Part shown: in pieces, positions 23,464 through 32,147 of the stretch
How positions within the stretch are numbered: position 1 is the stretch's first letter
Layout: each line of letters starts with the position of its first letter
DNA from: JBLZUR01 sp048565625
GTDB lineage: Bacteria; Pseudomonadota; Alphaproteobacteria; Sphingomonadales; Sphingomonadaceae
Assembly: GCF_048565625.1 (NCBI RefSeq)
Contig: NZ_JBLZUR010000002.1
Span: 2,604,001-2,668,000, forward strand
DNA length: 64,000 nt
Direction of reading: 5' to 3'
Position numbers and translations under genes: made by a program
Notes under the pieces: model-generated
What the model was told of the DNA's origin: nothing
What the model saw: the letters and a program-made list of their open reading frames with translations, nothing else
Database searches by the model: none

Positions 23464-25038
23464 ATGGCAGACAGGATCAAATGGAAGGTCGATGGGACAG
23501 CCGCAAGTCAGCGCGACATGAAGGAGTGTGTCCTGCAGGCAAAGCGTCATCGGGCCTGCGCCGTGAATCGGGAGCGCGAAATCGCACAGCTCGATCGTGA
23601 CGCCCGCGCTGTAGGCGCCGTTCTGCGTCGACTTGCACGCGAGAAGACCGCAAAAACCTTCCCGCTCCGCTGCCGTCCGCGCGATATTTCCGGACGACGG
23701 AAAGGTACGCTTCGTAGCCGCGCGTTCGAACAGGTAGTCGGTCTCGGTATCACTCGACCGTCTCATGTCGCGTCCGACGGCTTCTCATCTTTTCACTTCC
23801 GCTTGTCCAGTCGCGGTCTCGGTTCGCACCGCAAGGCTGCTGGGCGTCCCTACGTGCAGGGAGAGGCCGTGCGGGCCGTCCGCTATATCATGCGCGACGC
23901 CGCTCGTGAGATCGAGGGCGGCGGCATCGTGTCAAACATCAGCGCGGACCCAGATAAGGTGGCTGGCGTTTTTGATGCGCTCGAAGAATTGGAGAGAGTA
24001 GCCGGTGACCGAAACGGGAACGTCTACATCTCGATCGTGGTCAGCCTGCCGCACGAACTACATGATCGCGAGGATCTTCTGAGGCAGATCTGCGCACCCC
24101 TTGAAGCCGATTCGCTTGCCTACGCTGCAGTTCTTCACAGACCCGATTTAGACGGCGACCAGCGGAATTTTCACGCTCACATTCTATCCAGCGTCCGCCA
24201 GATCCGCCTGGAAGACGACGACGAGATCTCGTTTTCTGCCCTAAAGGCTTCAGAGCTGAACGACACCGTTTATATCACCGAGCTTCGTGAGCATATCGCC
24301 ACCGTTATGAACGCTGCAATGGAGCGCGAAGGTCATTGCCGACGGTTTACCGCGAAGTCGCGCGCTGCCCGGCGGTTAGAACTGCCGGATCCTATCGAGG
24401 CCAAACACAGCCCGGGACGCAAGCATCGCGACCGCCGGGCGGCCGCGATCGCAGCGGCCAAAACTGAGCGCAGCGCTCTGAAGGCCATGATGGACGGCGT
24501 GACGCGGCTGAAGTTTAGTCTCGAAGCTATATTGACGAGGTCGATTTCAACGCGAGGCGAAACCCTGGGGAAGTTCGAGGAATTTGAGCGTGAAATGAAG
24601 CGAACTGCCGCGGTTGCGCATGCGCAACGCTCAGCTCCCTCAAAGAGAACGAAGACAAAGCGGAAACTCCGATATGAAGTACTCCTGCGTGTTGTTCAAG
24701 ATTTCCGAATGACCGATGCTTATACCTCGCTTGAGCAGAGCGAAAGGGTCGCGCTTGATTTGGCGATGCAGTACCCCCTACAGCGTATTCTCGCTGGAAC
24801 GGCCGCTCTCCGCATCATTGGTGACGAGCCCGAAGCCGCTGTTTCTGCGACCGTAGACATCAGGGCATTCCGATCGCTCGCAAGTAGTGACGCCGGACGT
24901 GCTTTGCTGCGCGCTGCCGCCGAGGCACTTTCAGCGCCGGACGCCCCTCCGGGATCGTGGCAGCAGGTCGCACCTTCCGACGAGATCCCCCTGCATATCC
25001 TTGCGGCCTTGCAGCGGGGATCACCCGCCAGACATTAG
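23464..25038 (+). CDS. MobA/MobL-type relaxase
   Basis: A 524-residue mobilisation relaxase-like protein. After about 100 unassigned residues comes a FHFRLSSRG strand, then Tyr141 in AVRYIMRDAA as likely nicking tyrosine. The metal-binding motif follows as H225...GDQRNFH237AH239, the usual MobA/MobL (MOBQ) signature. The C-terminal half is basic with a KHRDRRAAAIAAAK segment and no recognised helicase or primase domain. ATG at 23464 follows GGTGGGA. It should nick at an oriT and pilot single-stranded DNA into a conjugation channel supplied by another element; no type IV secretion genes are present. Confidence 0.75.
   Translation: MADRIKWKVDGTAASQRDMKECVLQAKRHRACAVNREREIAQLDRDARAVGAVLRRLAREKTAKTFPLRCRPRDISGRRKGTLRSRAFEQVVGLGITRPSHVASDGFSSFHFRLSSRGLGSHRKAAGRPYVQGEAVRAVRYIMRDAAREIEGGGIVSNISADPDKVAGVFDALEELERVAGDRNGNVYISIVVSLPHELHDREDLLRQICAPLEADSLAYAAVLHRPDLDGDQRNFHAHILSSVRQIRLEDDDEISFSALKASELNDTVYITELREHIATVMNAAMEREGHCRRFTAKSRAARRLELPDPIEAKHSPGRKHRDRRAAAIAAAKTERSALKAMMDGVTRLKFSLEAILTRSISTRGETLGKFEEFEREMKRTAAVAHAQRSAPSKRTKTKRKLRYEVLLRVVQDFRMTDAYTSLEQSERVALDLAMQYPLQRILAGTAALRIIGDEPEAAVSATVDIRAFRSLASSDAGRALLRAAAEALSAPDAPPGSWQQVAPSDEIPLHILAALQRGSPARH
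24613..24628. repeat. second copy of the 16-bp parS-like palindrome
   Basis: GTTGCGCATGCGCAAC, identical to the core at 23282-23297, lies within the relaxase reading frame (encoding VAHAQ). Two exact copies of a 16-bp palindrome 1.3 kb apart next to a RepB-like gene are unlikely by chance. Confidence 0.55.
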
Positions 25039-25073
25039 CATGTCGACTTGCCCCATGCCCCTGCGGGCTTGAG

Positions 25074-25964
25074 CTAGCTGTTTAGTCCCGAAGTGTGGTG
25101 ATACGGGTGGATTTTGAAGCGGCTTGGGTCTTCTGTCCAGGTGCGAGCGACGTTTTTGTAGGGTGTGAGGCCGCGCAGGGTCTTGAGCCGGCGACCATGA
25201 TTGTAGGCGTCGATGAAGAGCTGGAGGTGATGAAGCAGTTCGTCATGGGAGCCGCAGTGGTATCGCTTGACGGTCGCGTCCTTGATGGTGCGGTTCATTC
25301 GTTCGACCTGCCCGTTGGTCCACGGATGGTTCGGCTTGGTGAGCCGGTGTTCGATGCCGTGCTCGCGGCAGATGCGATCGAACATGTGCAGGCTATACTG
25401 GGCGATCGGGCTGTTGCGGTTGCGCGGCGCGTGGCAGAACTGGACGCCGTTGTCGGTTAGCACGGTGTGGATGCCGTAGGGCACGATCTCGATGAGCGCC
25501 TCGAGGAAGGCGCTTGTGATGGCGATCGTGGCCTTCTCCTCGAGCTTGGCGACGGCGTATTTGCTGGTGCGGTCGATCGCCACGAACAGCTGGAGGCGTC
25601 CCTCGGCCGTCTGCACCTGAGCGATGTCGACGTGGAAGTAGCCGATGGGGTAGGCCTTGAAGCGCTTTTTCTCGGCGGCCTCCCCTTCCAGGGCCGGCAG
25701 GCGGCTGATGCCATGCCGCTGGAGGCAGCGGTGCAGCGACGATCTGGTCAGGTGCGGGATCGTCGGCTGGAGAGCGTAAAGGCAGTCGTCCAGCGGCAGC
25801 AGCGTGTGCCGGCGGAACGCCACGGCCATCGCCTCCTCCTCGGTCGTGAGCACCGTGGAGTGAATGGCCTTCGGCCCCATGCGAGCATCGGCGGCGTGTG
25901 TCCGCTTCCGCCACTTCTGCACCGTAGTCGGACTGATCCGGTGACGTCGGGCAAGCGCGCTCAC
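25074..25964 (-). CDS. IS481-family transposase
   Basis: A 296-residue integrase-core (rve) transposase. N-terminal helix-turn-helix ALARRHRISPTTVQKWRKR is followed by the DDE set: YFHVDIAQV, TVLTDNGVQF and NGQVERMNRTIK. Homologous sequence (QVLHDSARRSEAVRRAIQ) continues upstream of the GTG at 25964 without an ATG, so the usual start may be lost or non-standard. The stop lies outside the presumed element end, in flanking DNA (TAAACA followed by GC-TAG). Confidence 0.82.
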   Translation of the reverse strand: MSALARRHRISPTTVQKWRKRTHAADARMGPKAIHSTVLTTEEEAMAVAFRRHTLLPLDDCLYALQPTIPHLTRSSLHRCLQRHGISRLPALEGEAAEKKRFKAYPIGYFHVDIAQVQTAEGRLQLFVAIDRTSKYAVAKLEEKATIAITSAFLEALIEIVPYGIHTVLTDNGVQFCHAPRNRNSPIAQYSLHMFDRICREHGIEHRLTKPNHPWTNGQVERMNRTIKDATVKRYHCGSHDELLHHLQLFIDAYNHGRRLKTLRGLTPYKNVARTWTEDPSRFKIHPYHHTSGLNS

Positions 25965-26078
25965 GCTCTCTTCACTGCGCTGTATCGCTCGACGGACCGC
26001 CTCTGACCTTCTGGCGCTGTCGTGTAGAACCTGGTGGGAAGCGGCCCGTTGGTTTCAGGCGGGAAGATCGCGTAAACA
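25079..26078 (-). mobile_element. IS481-family insertion sequence, ends tentative
   Basis: About 1 kb between TGTTTA at 25079-25084 and the inverted TAAACA at 26073-26078. These short matches are the only terminal repeats I can see, and no clear target duplication is visible. The boundaries are therefore estimates from transposase position and typical element size. Confidence 0.5.
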
Positions 26079-26223
26079 GACGTTCGTTCATGGAGCGGGC
26101 TCCGGCTCGTTGCAGCCGCCAGGCCGCACGTGAACCAATGGCCGGTTGCACGGAGCGCTCAAGCCGCGGCGAGCGGCCGCATCTGGGTCACCCCGGCCAA
26201 TCCGAAAACAATTGCAACGCTCG

Positions 26224-26835
26224 TCAGGAAAAGCGCGCGATTGTGACCATTCGCACCAGCTCCGAGAGTGTCTTAGCCTGCATCTTCAGCATGACGTTGG
26301 CGCGGTACACCTCGACCGTTCGGGCGCTGATTCCCAGATCGAAGGCGATCGCCTTGTTGGCGTCGCCCCGTACTAGCCCTTCCATCACATCGCGTTCGCG
26401 CCCGCTGAGACTGGCGATCCGATCGACGACCGACTGTCGTTCCGCCCGTGCGGCCTCGTCGCTCTGCTGCGTCGCCAAGGCCTTGCGGATCGCGTCCAGC
26501 ATCGCCTCATCGTCGAACGGCTTTTCGATGAAGTCGGCGACACCGGCATGCATGGCCTGGATCGCGAGCGGCACATCGGCGTGGCCGGTGATGACGATCA
26601 CGGGCACTCTGGCGCCACGCCGCTTCATCTCCTCGACCAACTCGATGCCGCTCCGGCCGGGCATGCGCACGTCGGTGACGACGCACGCGCCGCCGAGTGG
26701 CGGCGCGGCGGCGAGGAACGCATCGGCCGAGGTGAAGGCGCGAACACGAATGCCGGCGCAGTCGAGCAGGAACTCGAGCGAATGGCGCGCGGCCTCGTCA
26801 TCGTCGATCACATAGACGATCCCGTCATTCGCCAT
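26224..26835 (-). CDS. fixJ: FixJ-type response regulator
   Basis: A 203-residue two-component regulator. The receiver domain holds the acidic pair DDDE (11-14), phospho-acceptor Asp55 in VVTDVRMPG, Thr in VITGHAD and Lys in IEKPFDD. The C-terminal LuxR-type helix-turn-helix contains LSGRERDVMEGLVRG and ISARTVEVYRANVMLKM. It overlaps the fixL stop by 11 bp, so the two are co-translated. In FixLJ systems, low oxygen leads to phosphorylation and activation of microaerobic genes. The divergent alternative oxidase gene is the obvious local target. Confidence 0.93.
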   Translation of the reverse strand: MANDGIVYVIDDDEAARHSLEFLLDCAGIRVRAFTSADAFLAAAPPLGGACVVTDVRMPGRSGIELVEEMKRRGARVPVIVITGHADVPLAIQAMHAGVADFIEKPFDDEAMLDAIRKALATQQSDEAARAERQSVVDRIASLSGRERDVMEGLVRGDANKAIAFDLGISARTVEVYRANVMLKMQAKTLSELVRMVTIARFS

Positions 26836-28345
26836 CGTAAAGACCCTCCTCGTCGACGCGCTGTAGCGTCAGCCCGAACAGCGCGCCGCCGCCGGGGCAC
26901 GGCTCCGCCCACAACCGCCCGCCGTGCGCTTCGACGATCGTGCGCGAGATCGACAGACCGATCCCCATGCCAGTGCGCTTGGTGGTGACGAAGGGCTGGA
27001 ACAGGCGATCCGCCACTTCGGGGTCGATGCCCGGCCCGGTGTCGGCGACGGTCACCTGCGCCATGTTCTCCTCGGCCGGTGCGATGGAGATCGTGAGCTC
27101 ACGCTTCGGCAGCACTGCCGCCGTCATCGCATCAACGGCGTTGCGCACGAGGTTGAGCAGCACCTGCTGGATCTGCACCTTGTCCGCCAGCACGCGATCG
27201 ACGGCGGGACTGAAATCGTAGTCGACCCTGATCGCATGTTCCTTGACGCCGATCAGCGCCAGCGCGCTCGCCTCCTCGACCAGCTTGGGCAGGCTTTCCA
27301 CCGTCCGTTCGGTCTCGCCGCGGGCAACGAAGTCGCGCAGCCGGCGGATGATGTCGCCGGCACGCAGCGCCTGCTCGCTGGCGCGCACGACGGCATCGCT
27401 GACGCGCTCGACCGGCACCTCGTCACGCGCGAGCAGCAGCCGGGTGCCCTTGAGATAGTTGGTGATCGCCGACAGCGGCTGGTTGAGTTCATGCGCCAGC
27501 GCCGATGCCATCTCGCCCAGCGCGGTCAGGCGGGAGACGTGGACGAGTTCGTTCTGCAACTCCTGCAGCCGCGTCTCCGCCTGCTGGCGTTCGGTCAGGT
27601 CGCGGATGAAACCGGTGAAATGCCGTTGTCCGCCGACGCGCATCTCGCCCACGGCGAGTTCGATGGGGAAGGTGGATCCGTCCTTGCGCGCGCCCACCAC
27701 GACGCGGCCCTTGCCGATGATCCGGCGCTCGCCCGTGCGATAGTAACGCCGGAGATAGTCGTCGTGCCCGCTGCGATACGGATCGGGCATCAGCAGGCTG
27801 ACATTGCGGCCATGGACCTCGCTTGCCTCCCAGCCGAACATCCGCTCGGCCGCCGGGCTGAAGTCGCGGACGAGACCGGCTTCGTCGATCACCACAATCG
27901 CGTCCGGCACCGTGTCGATCAGCGAGCGCAGATGCGCCTCGCGCCGGGCCAGGCCGTCGGTCACGCGCTCGGCTTCTGCTCGGGCGCGCTGGAACCACTC
28001 GCCGCCGAGCGCGATCGCGGCCCCGATCGCGACGAATGCGGCCGCTGCGATCCAGCTGCCTGCGGCTACGAGACCGATCAGGCGATCGCAGCAGAGGCCG
28101 GCGGCGGCACCGGCGACGCTCGCGGCGACACCGGCGCGCAACCCGCCCAGCGCGCTCGCCAGCACGACCGCGGGCACGAAGAAGATGTAGGTCGCGCGCT
28201 GGCCCAGCTCTGCGGCGAAGCCGATGCGCACCGCGGCCCCCAGCGCCAGTGCGACGGCCGCCAGCGCCAGCGTCGCGGCGAGGGGCAGCGCGGGGATGAT
28301 CGTGTGGCGCAGAGGAAGGCGCTGCCGGGTCACGCGGCGCTCCAT
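26825..28345 (-). CDS. fixL: FixL-type haem PAS oxygen-sensor histidine kinase
   Basis: A 506-residue membrane-anchored kinase. Residues 14-115 contain about four membrane helices (KdpD/DUF4118-like). The PAS domain at about 140-255 keeps the FixL haem pocket: His194, Arg200 and Arg214 occupy the places of Bradyrhizobium FixL His200, Arg206 and Arg220 with a constant offset of six. Oxygen sensing by haem is therefore expected. The HisKA phospho-acceptor is His285 (ALAHELNQP), followed by N box (NLVRNAVDAM), DTGPGID and GMGIGLSIS. Start ATG 28345 is chosen over an upstream frame. Operon fixL-fixJ, divergent from the oxidase. Confidence 0.93.
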   Translation of the reverse strand: MERRVTRQRLPLRHTIIPALPLAATLALAAVALALGAAVRIGFAAELGQRATYIFFVPAVVLASALGGLRAGVAASVAGAAAGLCCDRLIGLVAAGSWIAAAAFVAIGAAIALGGEWFQRARAEAERVTDGLARREAHLRSLIDTVPDAIVVIDEAGLVRDFSPAAERMFGWEASEVHGRNVSLLMPDPYRSGHDDYLRRYYRTGERRIIGKGRVVVGARKDGSTFPIELAVGEMRVGGQRHFTGFIRDLTERQQAETRLQELQNELVHVSRLTALGEMASALAHELNQPLSAITNYLKGTRLLLARDEVPVERVSDAVVRASEQALRAGDIIRRLRDFVARGETERTVESLPKLVEEASALALIGVKEHAIRVDYDFSPAVDRVLADKVQIQQVLLNLVRNAVDAMTAAVLPKRELTISIAPAEENMAQVTVADTGPGIDPEVADRLFQPFVTTKRTGMGIGLSISRTIVEAHGGRLWAEPCPGGGALFGLTLQRVDEEGLYDGE

Positions 28346-28470
28346 GCCGCCTTCGCGAACGAAACGCCACCTCCGGGAAATCCCGTAGGGACATGATCCG
28401 AATGTCGCGACGCGCACCGCACGACTAGATCAGCGCCATCGAACAACACAGACCGGAACGGACGATCACC

Positions 28471-29160
28471 ATGAAACCGCCCTTCATTGACCTGAGCATC
28501 CATCACCAGCCCAAGGGCGTGTCTGACCGGATCGCGTTCGGCTTCACCAAGCTGCTGCGCTGGACCGCCGACACCTTCTTCGCGGAGCGCTACGGCCATC
28601 GCGCCGTCGTGCTGGAAACCGTCGCGGCGGTGCCGGGCATGGTCGGCGCCACGATCACGCATCTCGCCTGTCTGCGCCGCATCTGCGACGACAAGGGCTG
28701 GATCCGCACGCTGATGGACGAGGCGGAGAACGAGCGCATGCACCTGATGACGTTCATCGAGATCTCCAAGCCGACCTGGTTCGAGCGCGCGGTGATCATC
28801 GGGGTGCAATGGGTGTTCTACCTGTTCTTCTTCGCGCTGTACCTGGTCAGCTCCAAGACCGCGCACCGCGTCGTCGGCTATTTCGAGGAGGAGGCGGTGA
28901 TCAGCTACACGCACTACCTCGCCGAGATCGACGAGGGCCGTAGCGCCAACGTGCCGGCGCCCGAGATCGCCAAGCGCTACTGGAACCTGCCCGACGACGC
29001 GACGCTGCGTGACGTGGTGCTGGTGGTCCGTGCCGATGAGGCACACCACCGCGATGTAAATCACGGCTTCGCCAACGAGCTCGCGGGTCTGCCGAGCGGT
29101 GCCGTCGCCGATTGCCCGCCGCATCTCGCGCTGGAGCCGATCTGGAAGAAGGCGGCCTGA
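28471..29160 (+). CDS. aox: alternative oxidase (cyanide-insensitive ubiquinol oxidase)
   Basis: A 229-residue bacterial alternative oxidase that passes electrons from ubiquinol to oxygen without pumping protons. All di-iron ligand motifs are present: Glu49 in LETVA, Glu88 and His91 in NERMHL, a Glu of EEEAV (139-141), and Glu190 with His193 in RADEAHH. Two hydrophobic stretches near 52-66 and 106-127 fit its interfacial membrane attachment. Start is ATG about 9 bases after GGAACGGA. It is divergent from fixLJ across 125 bp containing the imperfect palindrome GGGAAATCCC (28375-28384). A globin gene follows, 72 bp downstream. Control by FixJ is inference from position. Confidence 0.95.
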   Translation: MKPPFIDLSIHHQPKGVSDRIAFGFTKLLRWTADTFFAERYGHRAVVLETVAAVPGMVGATITHLACLRRICDDKGWIRTLMDEAENERMHLMTFIEISKPTWFERAVIIGVQWVFYLFFFALYLVSSKTAHRVVGYFEEEAVISYTHYLAEIDEGRSANVPAPEIAKRYWNLPDDATLRDVVLVVRADEAHHRDVNHGFANELAGLPSGAVADCPPHLALEPIWKKAA

Positions 29161-29232
29161 TCCCGCACGACCCCGGAGGGGGGACGCCGTCCGCTGCCCC
29201 TCCTCGCTACCCCTTCTTGAGGAACCTTGCCC

Positions 29233-29682
29233 ATGCGCACCATTACTCCCGAGGCGACGGCGATCGTCAAAGCCACCGCGCCCGCGCTCGAGAAGCACGG
29301 CGTCGCGATCACCACCGCGATGTACGCTCGCCTCTTCCAGAACCCGGAAATCGAAGCGATGTTCGACCGTGCCGCGCAGCAGAGCGGCGAACAGCCGCGC
29401 CGTCTCGCCGGCGCGATCCTCGCCTACGCCCGCAACATCGACAAGCTCCAGAACCTTGGCGCCGCCGTCGAGCGGATGGTCGTGCGGCATGTCGAGACCG
29501 GCGTGAAGCCCGAGCATTATCCCCACGTCGCGGCTGCGCTCCTGCCAGCGATCCGGGATGTGTTGGGCGCTGATGTCGCGACGGACGAGGTTCTGGCGGC
29601 GTGGGCGGAAGCATATTGGATGCTGGCCGACATCCTGATCGCTGCCGAAGCCGAGAAATACGAGCACGCAGCGGCGGCGTGA
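29233..29682 (+). CDS. single-domain globin (flavohaemoglobin globin-domain type)
   Basis: A 149-residue haem globin resembling the globin domain of Hmp and Vitreoscilla haemoglobin. The proximal His is His86 in VRHVETGVKPEHY, the distal tyrosine is Tyr31 in MYARLFQNPEIEAMF, and Gln54 fits the E7 position. No flavin domain follows. Such proteins bind oxygen or convert nitric oxide to nitrate with a separate reductase. ATG at 29233 lies nine bases after GAGGA. Being 72 bp after the alternative oxidase, it probably shares the oxygen/NO response of the module. Confidence 0.9.
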   Translation: MRTITPEATAIVKATAPALEKHGVAITTAMYARLFQNPEIEAMFDRAAQQSGEQPRRLAGAILAYARNIDKLQNLGAAVERMVVRHVETGVKPEHYPHVAAALLPAIRDVLGADVATDEVLAAWAEAYWMLADILIAAEAEKYEHAAAA

Positions 29683-30044
29683 TACTGCGGCCAGGAGTTC
29701 AACGCCGCTGCGCTCGCCGCTATCGGCCTGATTGTGGCGGGCGTGGTAGCGTTGAACCTGTTTTTACGTTCAATCGGTCAATAGCGACCCATCACCTTAC
29801 GCACTGGGCGGCCAGGAAGGATCTGCTGAGGTTTTGGACCGCTTTGCCGCCGCCGGTCCTTCGGTCATCTACCCCCCAGCGTCAGCTGAATGGATGTCCG
29901 CTTCTGGGGAGCGTTGTCGACCGGCCGAACGACCGAGTATGGGTCCGAGCAGTCACGTGGCAGAAAGTGATAGAAGGCCGGCATTTGAGCCAGGCGGAAT
30001 CCAGCCGACAAGAGAGCGGCAACTCTCAGGCGGATAGACCTCCC
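29683..30044. other. intergenic region, possible left end of integrative element
   Basis: 362 bp with no supported gene; reading frames here lack ribosome sites. It contains TTGAACCTGT at 29752-29761, identical to a stretch of the initiator tRNA gene at 34308-34317. This may mark the left boundary of the recombinase element. It also carries the promoter of the PfpI-like gene. Confidence 0.4.
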
Positions 30045-31442
30045 ATGCATCAATCTCGCGGCGCCCGTGCGGGCATACTTCTCCTCCTCTCGGCTGCCAG
30101 TCTCCTCGTAGGCAGAAGCTCGTTAGCCGCCGACCGTAGCGCGGTCCGTCAACAACAGAGCTCGGCGAACCTTCAGGTCGAGGAGCGGATCCAGCCTTTC
30201 AAGGCGCGGTTCGAACGGACACGGCCAGTCATTGCCGTCGTTGGTGAGAACAGCGGTACCGAACTGACCGACTACGTCATCCCTTACGGCATCCTCCGGC
30301 AGGCCGACATCGGCGAGGTGATGGCGGTCGCGACGCGGTCGGGCTCGATGACGATGCGCCCCGCGCTTAGCCTTCAGCCGCAGGCAAGCGTGGCCGAGTT
30401 CGACGCGCGCTATCCGGAAGGGGCGGACTATGTGGTCGTGCCGGCGGTGGTCCGGCGTGAGGATCCTGCGCTGCTCAACTGGATCCGGGCGCAGGCAGCC
30501 AAGGGCGGCACGATCGTCAGCATCTGCGATGGTGCGCTTGTGGTTGCCGGCAGTGGCGTGCTGAACGGACATCGCGCGACCGCGCACTGGGCGACCGCCA
30601 GCTATCGTCGCAAGCACTACCCGCAGGTGCGCTGGGTCCCGGATCGGCGCTATGTTGCAGACGGTATGGTTGTCTCCAGCGCCGGGATCAGCGCTGCTAT
30701 CCCGACGTCGCTGGCGCTGGTTGATGCGGTCGCCGGCCATGCGCGCGCCGCTGCAGTCGCAGCCGAGATCGGGATCTCAGATTGGAGCTCGGTGCACGAC
30801 AGCCGACGCTTCCTTCCCAAATTTGGCCGCAACCTGTCGGCATTCGCGGCGACCCAGTATTTGAACGCCTGGTTCCACACGCCGCAAAGCCTCGGGATCC
30901 ACGTGGCAGCCGGGGTGGACGAGATTGCGCTGGCGCTCACGGCGGACGCCTATACCCGGACTGGCCGCGCTCACGCCTATGCGCTCGGCCCCGGCCCGGC
31001 ACCGATCAGAACGCTGCATGGCCTCATACTGCTTCCTGATCGCACCGAAGCCGCATCGCTCACGCGCACCATATCCGTTCCTGCGAGCAAGGCGGGGGGT
31101 ACGCTGGATCGCGTGCTGGACGACATCGCGCGGTCCTATGTCGATCCCGCTACCGGCCAAGTGTCAGTGATCAGGTCGGCAGCCGCCTTGGAGGCGGTGA
31201 GCGGTGAGACAGTAACCTTCGACCGCACGCTCGCTGCATGGGTGGCTGAAGTCTCGATCAATATCGAGCGGGCGAAAAACGGATCGTCAGCGAAGCGGGC
31301 TGCGGCTCGGACGCCGGATAAAGAATGGCGGCGCACTGCTCGTACGTTCTCGAAGGAGGCGTCCCAAGAACATCGATCGAAGATGGATGCGAAGCTGAAG
31401 GCTTTCCACGACGCGATCCTGCGAGGCCTCACCGCTCGTTGA
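30045..31442 (+). CDS. exported DJ-1/PfpI-family protein
   Basis: A 465-residue protein with an N-terminal signal peptide (hydrophobic 9-22, cleavage near LAA-DR). Residues 60-230 form a DJ-1/PfpI glutamine-amidotransferase-like domain with nucleophile elbow SICDGALVVAGSG (Cys161) and His181 in ATAHWAT. The C-terminal half (about 240-465) has no family I recognise and ends in a basic, Ala/Lys-rich tail. Related domains occur in AraC-type regulators, but there is no DNA-binding domain here. Substrate and role unknown; export suggests an envelope function. The start ATG 30045 is chosen because the signal peptide begins there. Confidence 0.72.
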   Translation: MHQSRGARAGILLLLSAASLLVGRSSLAADRSAVRQQQSSANLQVEERIQPFKARFERTRPVIAVVGENSGTELTDYVIPYGILRQADIGEVMAVATRSGSMTMRPALSLQPQASVAEFDARYPEGADYVVVPAVVRREDPALLNWIRAQAAKGGTIVSICDGALVVAGSGVLNGHRATAHWATASYRRKHYPQVRWVPDRRYVADGMVVSSAGISAAIPTSLALVDAVAGHARAAAVAAEIGISDWSSVHDSRRFLPKFGRNLSAFAATQYLNAWFHTPQSLGIHVAAGVDEIALALTADAYTRTGRAHAYALGPGPAPIRTLHGLILLPDRTEAASLTRTISVPASKAGGTLDRVLDDIARSYVDPATGQVSVIRSAAALEAVSGETVTFDRTLAAWVAEVSINIERAKNGSSAKRAAARTPDKEWRRTARTFSKEASQEHRSKMDAKLKAFHDAILRGLTAR

Positions 31443-31493
31443 TGAGGGGGTAGCCCCCGAAGCTCAATCCGGCTCGCCGACCAAAGTTTGTGG

Positions 31494-32147
31494 ATGGCGA
31501 ATCATGATGTCGATAATCAGCTGCGCGCGCAGGCACTGAGCCTCCTGCAAGCGATCGACACGCAGCGTCTCGCGTCCCGCGCGGCCGAGCTGGACCTCTT
31601 GATACACGACGCCGAAGCGCGCGAGCATCGCCGCGCAGCTTTCGATGCGCGCGACGCCGCCTGTTATCGTTTAGGTAGCGCCTTCGAGCCATTCGACGCG
31701 CTGGACCTTGATCCAGTGGCGCTGGTGGGCTGGCTTGAAACCCAAGCGGTTGGCGTTGCGCTTCTTGCGCAGCACGTTCTCGCCGCACCCGGTGCATCGA
31801 TCACTGAATGCCTCCGCACGCTGTTCGCCTCACCGGTTGGCCGCCAGCTTCGCGCCATCGGCGTTTGGAAACGGTGGCGTTGGCTGCACGCTCTTTACGA
31901 CGCCGAAGTGTCGGCGTTCCTCGCAAGCAACGCCGGCCGCCGCCCGGAGCGCTGGAAACCCAAGCCGCCGACGCCGCGGCAGAGATATCTTTGCGCGACG
32001 ATCGCCGAGCTGCTTCAGAAGGAGCCACCGACCTTCTCAACGCGGGCCGCGGCGTTCGAGTGGCTCCGCGAGCAAGGCGGCAATCCGCGCTTCACGACTG
32101 AGCCTGTCCGTCCCGATATCGCCGACATCACGGCGGCGCTCCGATGA
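31494..32147 (+). CDS. hypothetical protein next to serine recombinase
   Basis: A 217-residue soluble protein of no family I recognise. It is Ala/Arg-rich with a central Trp-rich segment (GVWKRWRWLHALYD) and a C-terminal region AAAFEWLREQGGNPRF that may form a small DNA-binding-like helix pair. The ATG at 31494 is preferred to a TTG two codons earlier. It overlaps the next gene by four bases and belongs to the recombinase operon, so a role as accessory or directionality factor is possible but unproven. Confidence 0.6.
   Translation: MANHDVDNQLRAQALSLLQAIDTQRLASRAAELDLLIHDAEAREHRRAAFDARDAACYRLGSAFEPFDALDLDPVALVGWLETQAVGVALLAQHVLAAPGASITECLRTLFASPVGRQLRAIGVWKRWRWLHALYDAEVSAFLASNAGRRPERWKPKPPTPRQRYLCATIAELLQKEPPTFSTRAAAFEWLREQGGNPRFTTEPVRPDIADITAALR

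Noticed and set aside
26924..28396. 490-codon plus-strand frame opposite fixL
   Set aside because: A GC-rich shadow; sequence is low in hydrophobic order and the minus strand encodes an unmistakable FixL.
28380..28470. FNR/FixK box (TTGAT-N4-ATCAA) upstream of the alternative oxidase
   Set aside because: No acceptable match found in the interval; only the imperfect GGGAAATCCC palindrome is visible.
22226..31463. GGGTAGCCCCC(A/G)AAGC at 22226-22241 and 31448-31463 as element-end repeats
   Set aside because: 15 of 16 matches, but the sequence is a simple hairpin with no relation to recombinase or IS ends; could be chance.
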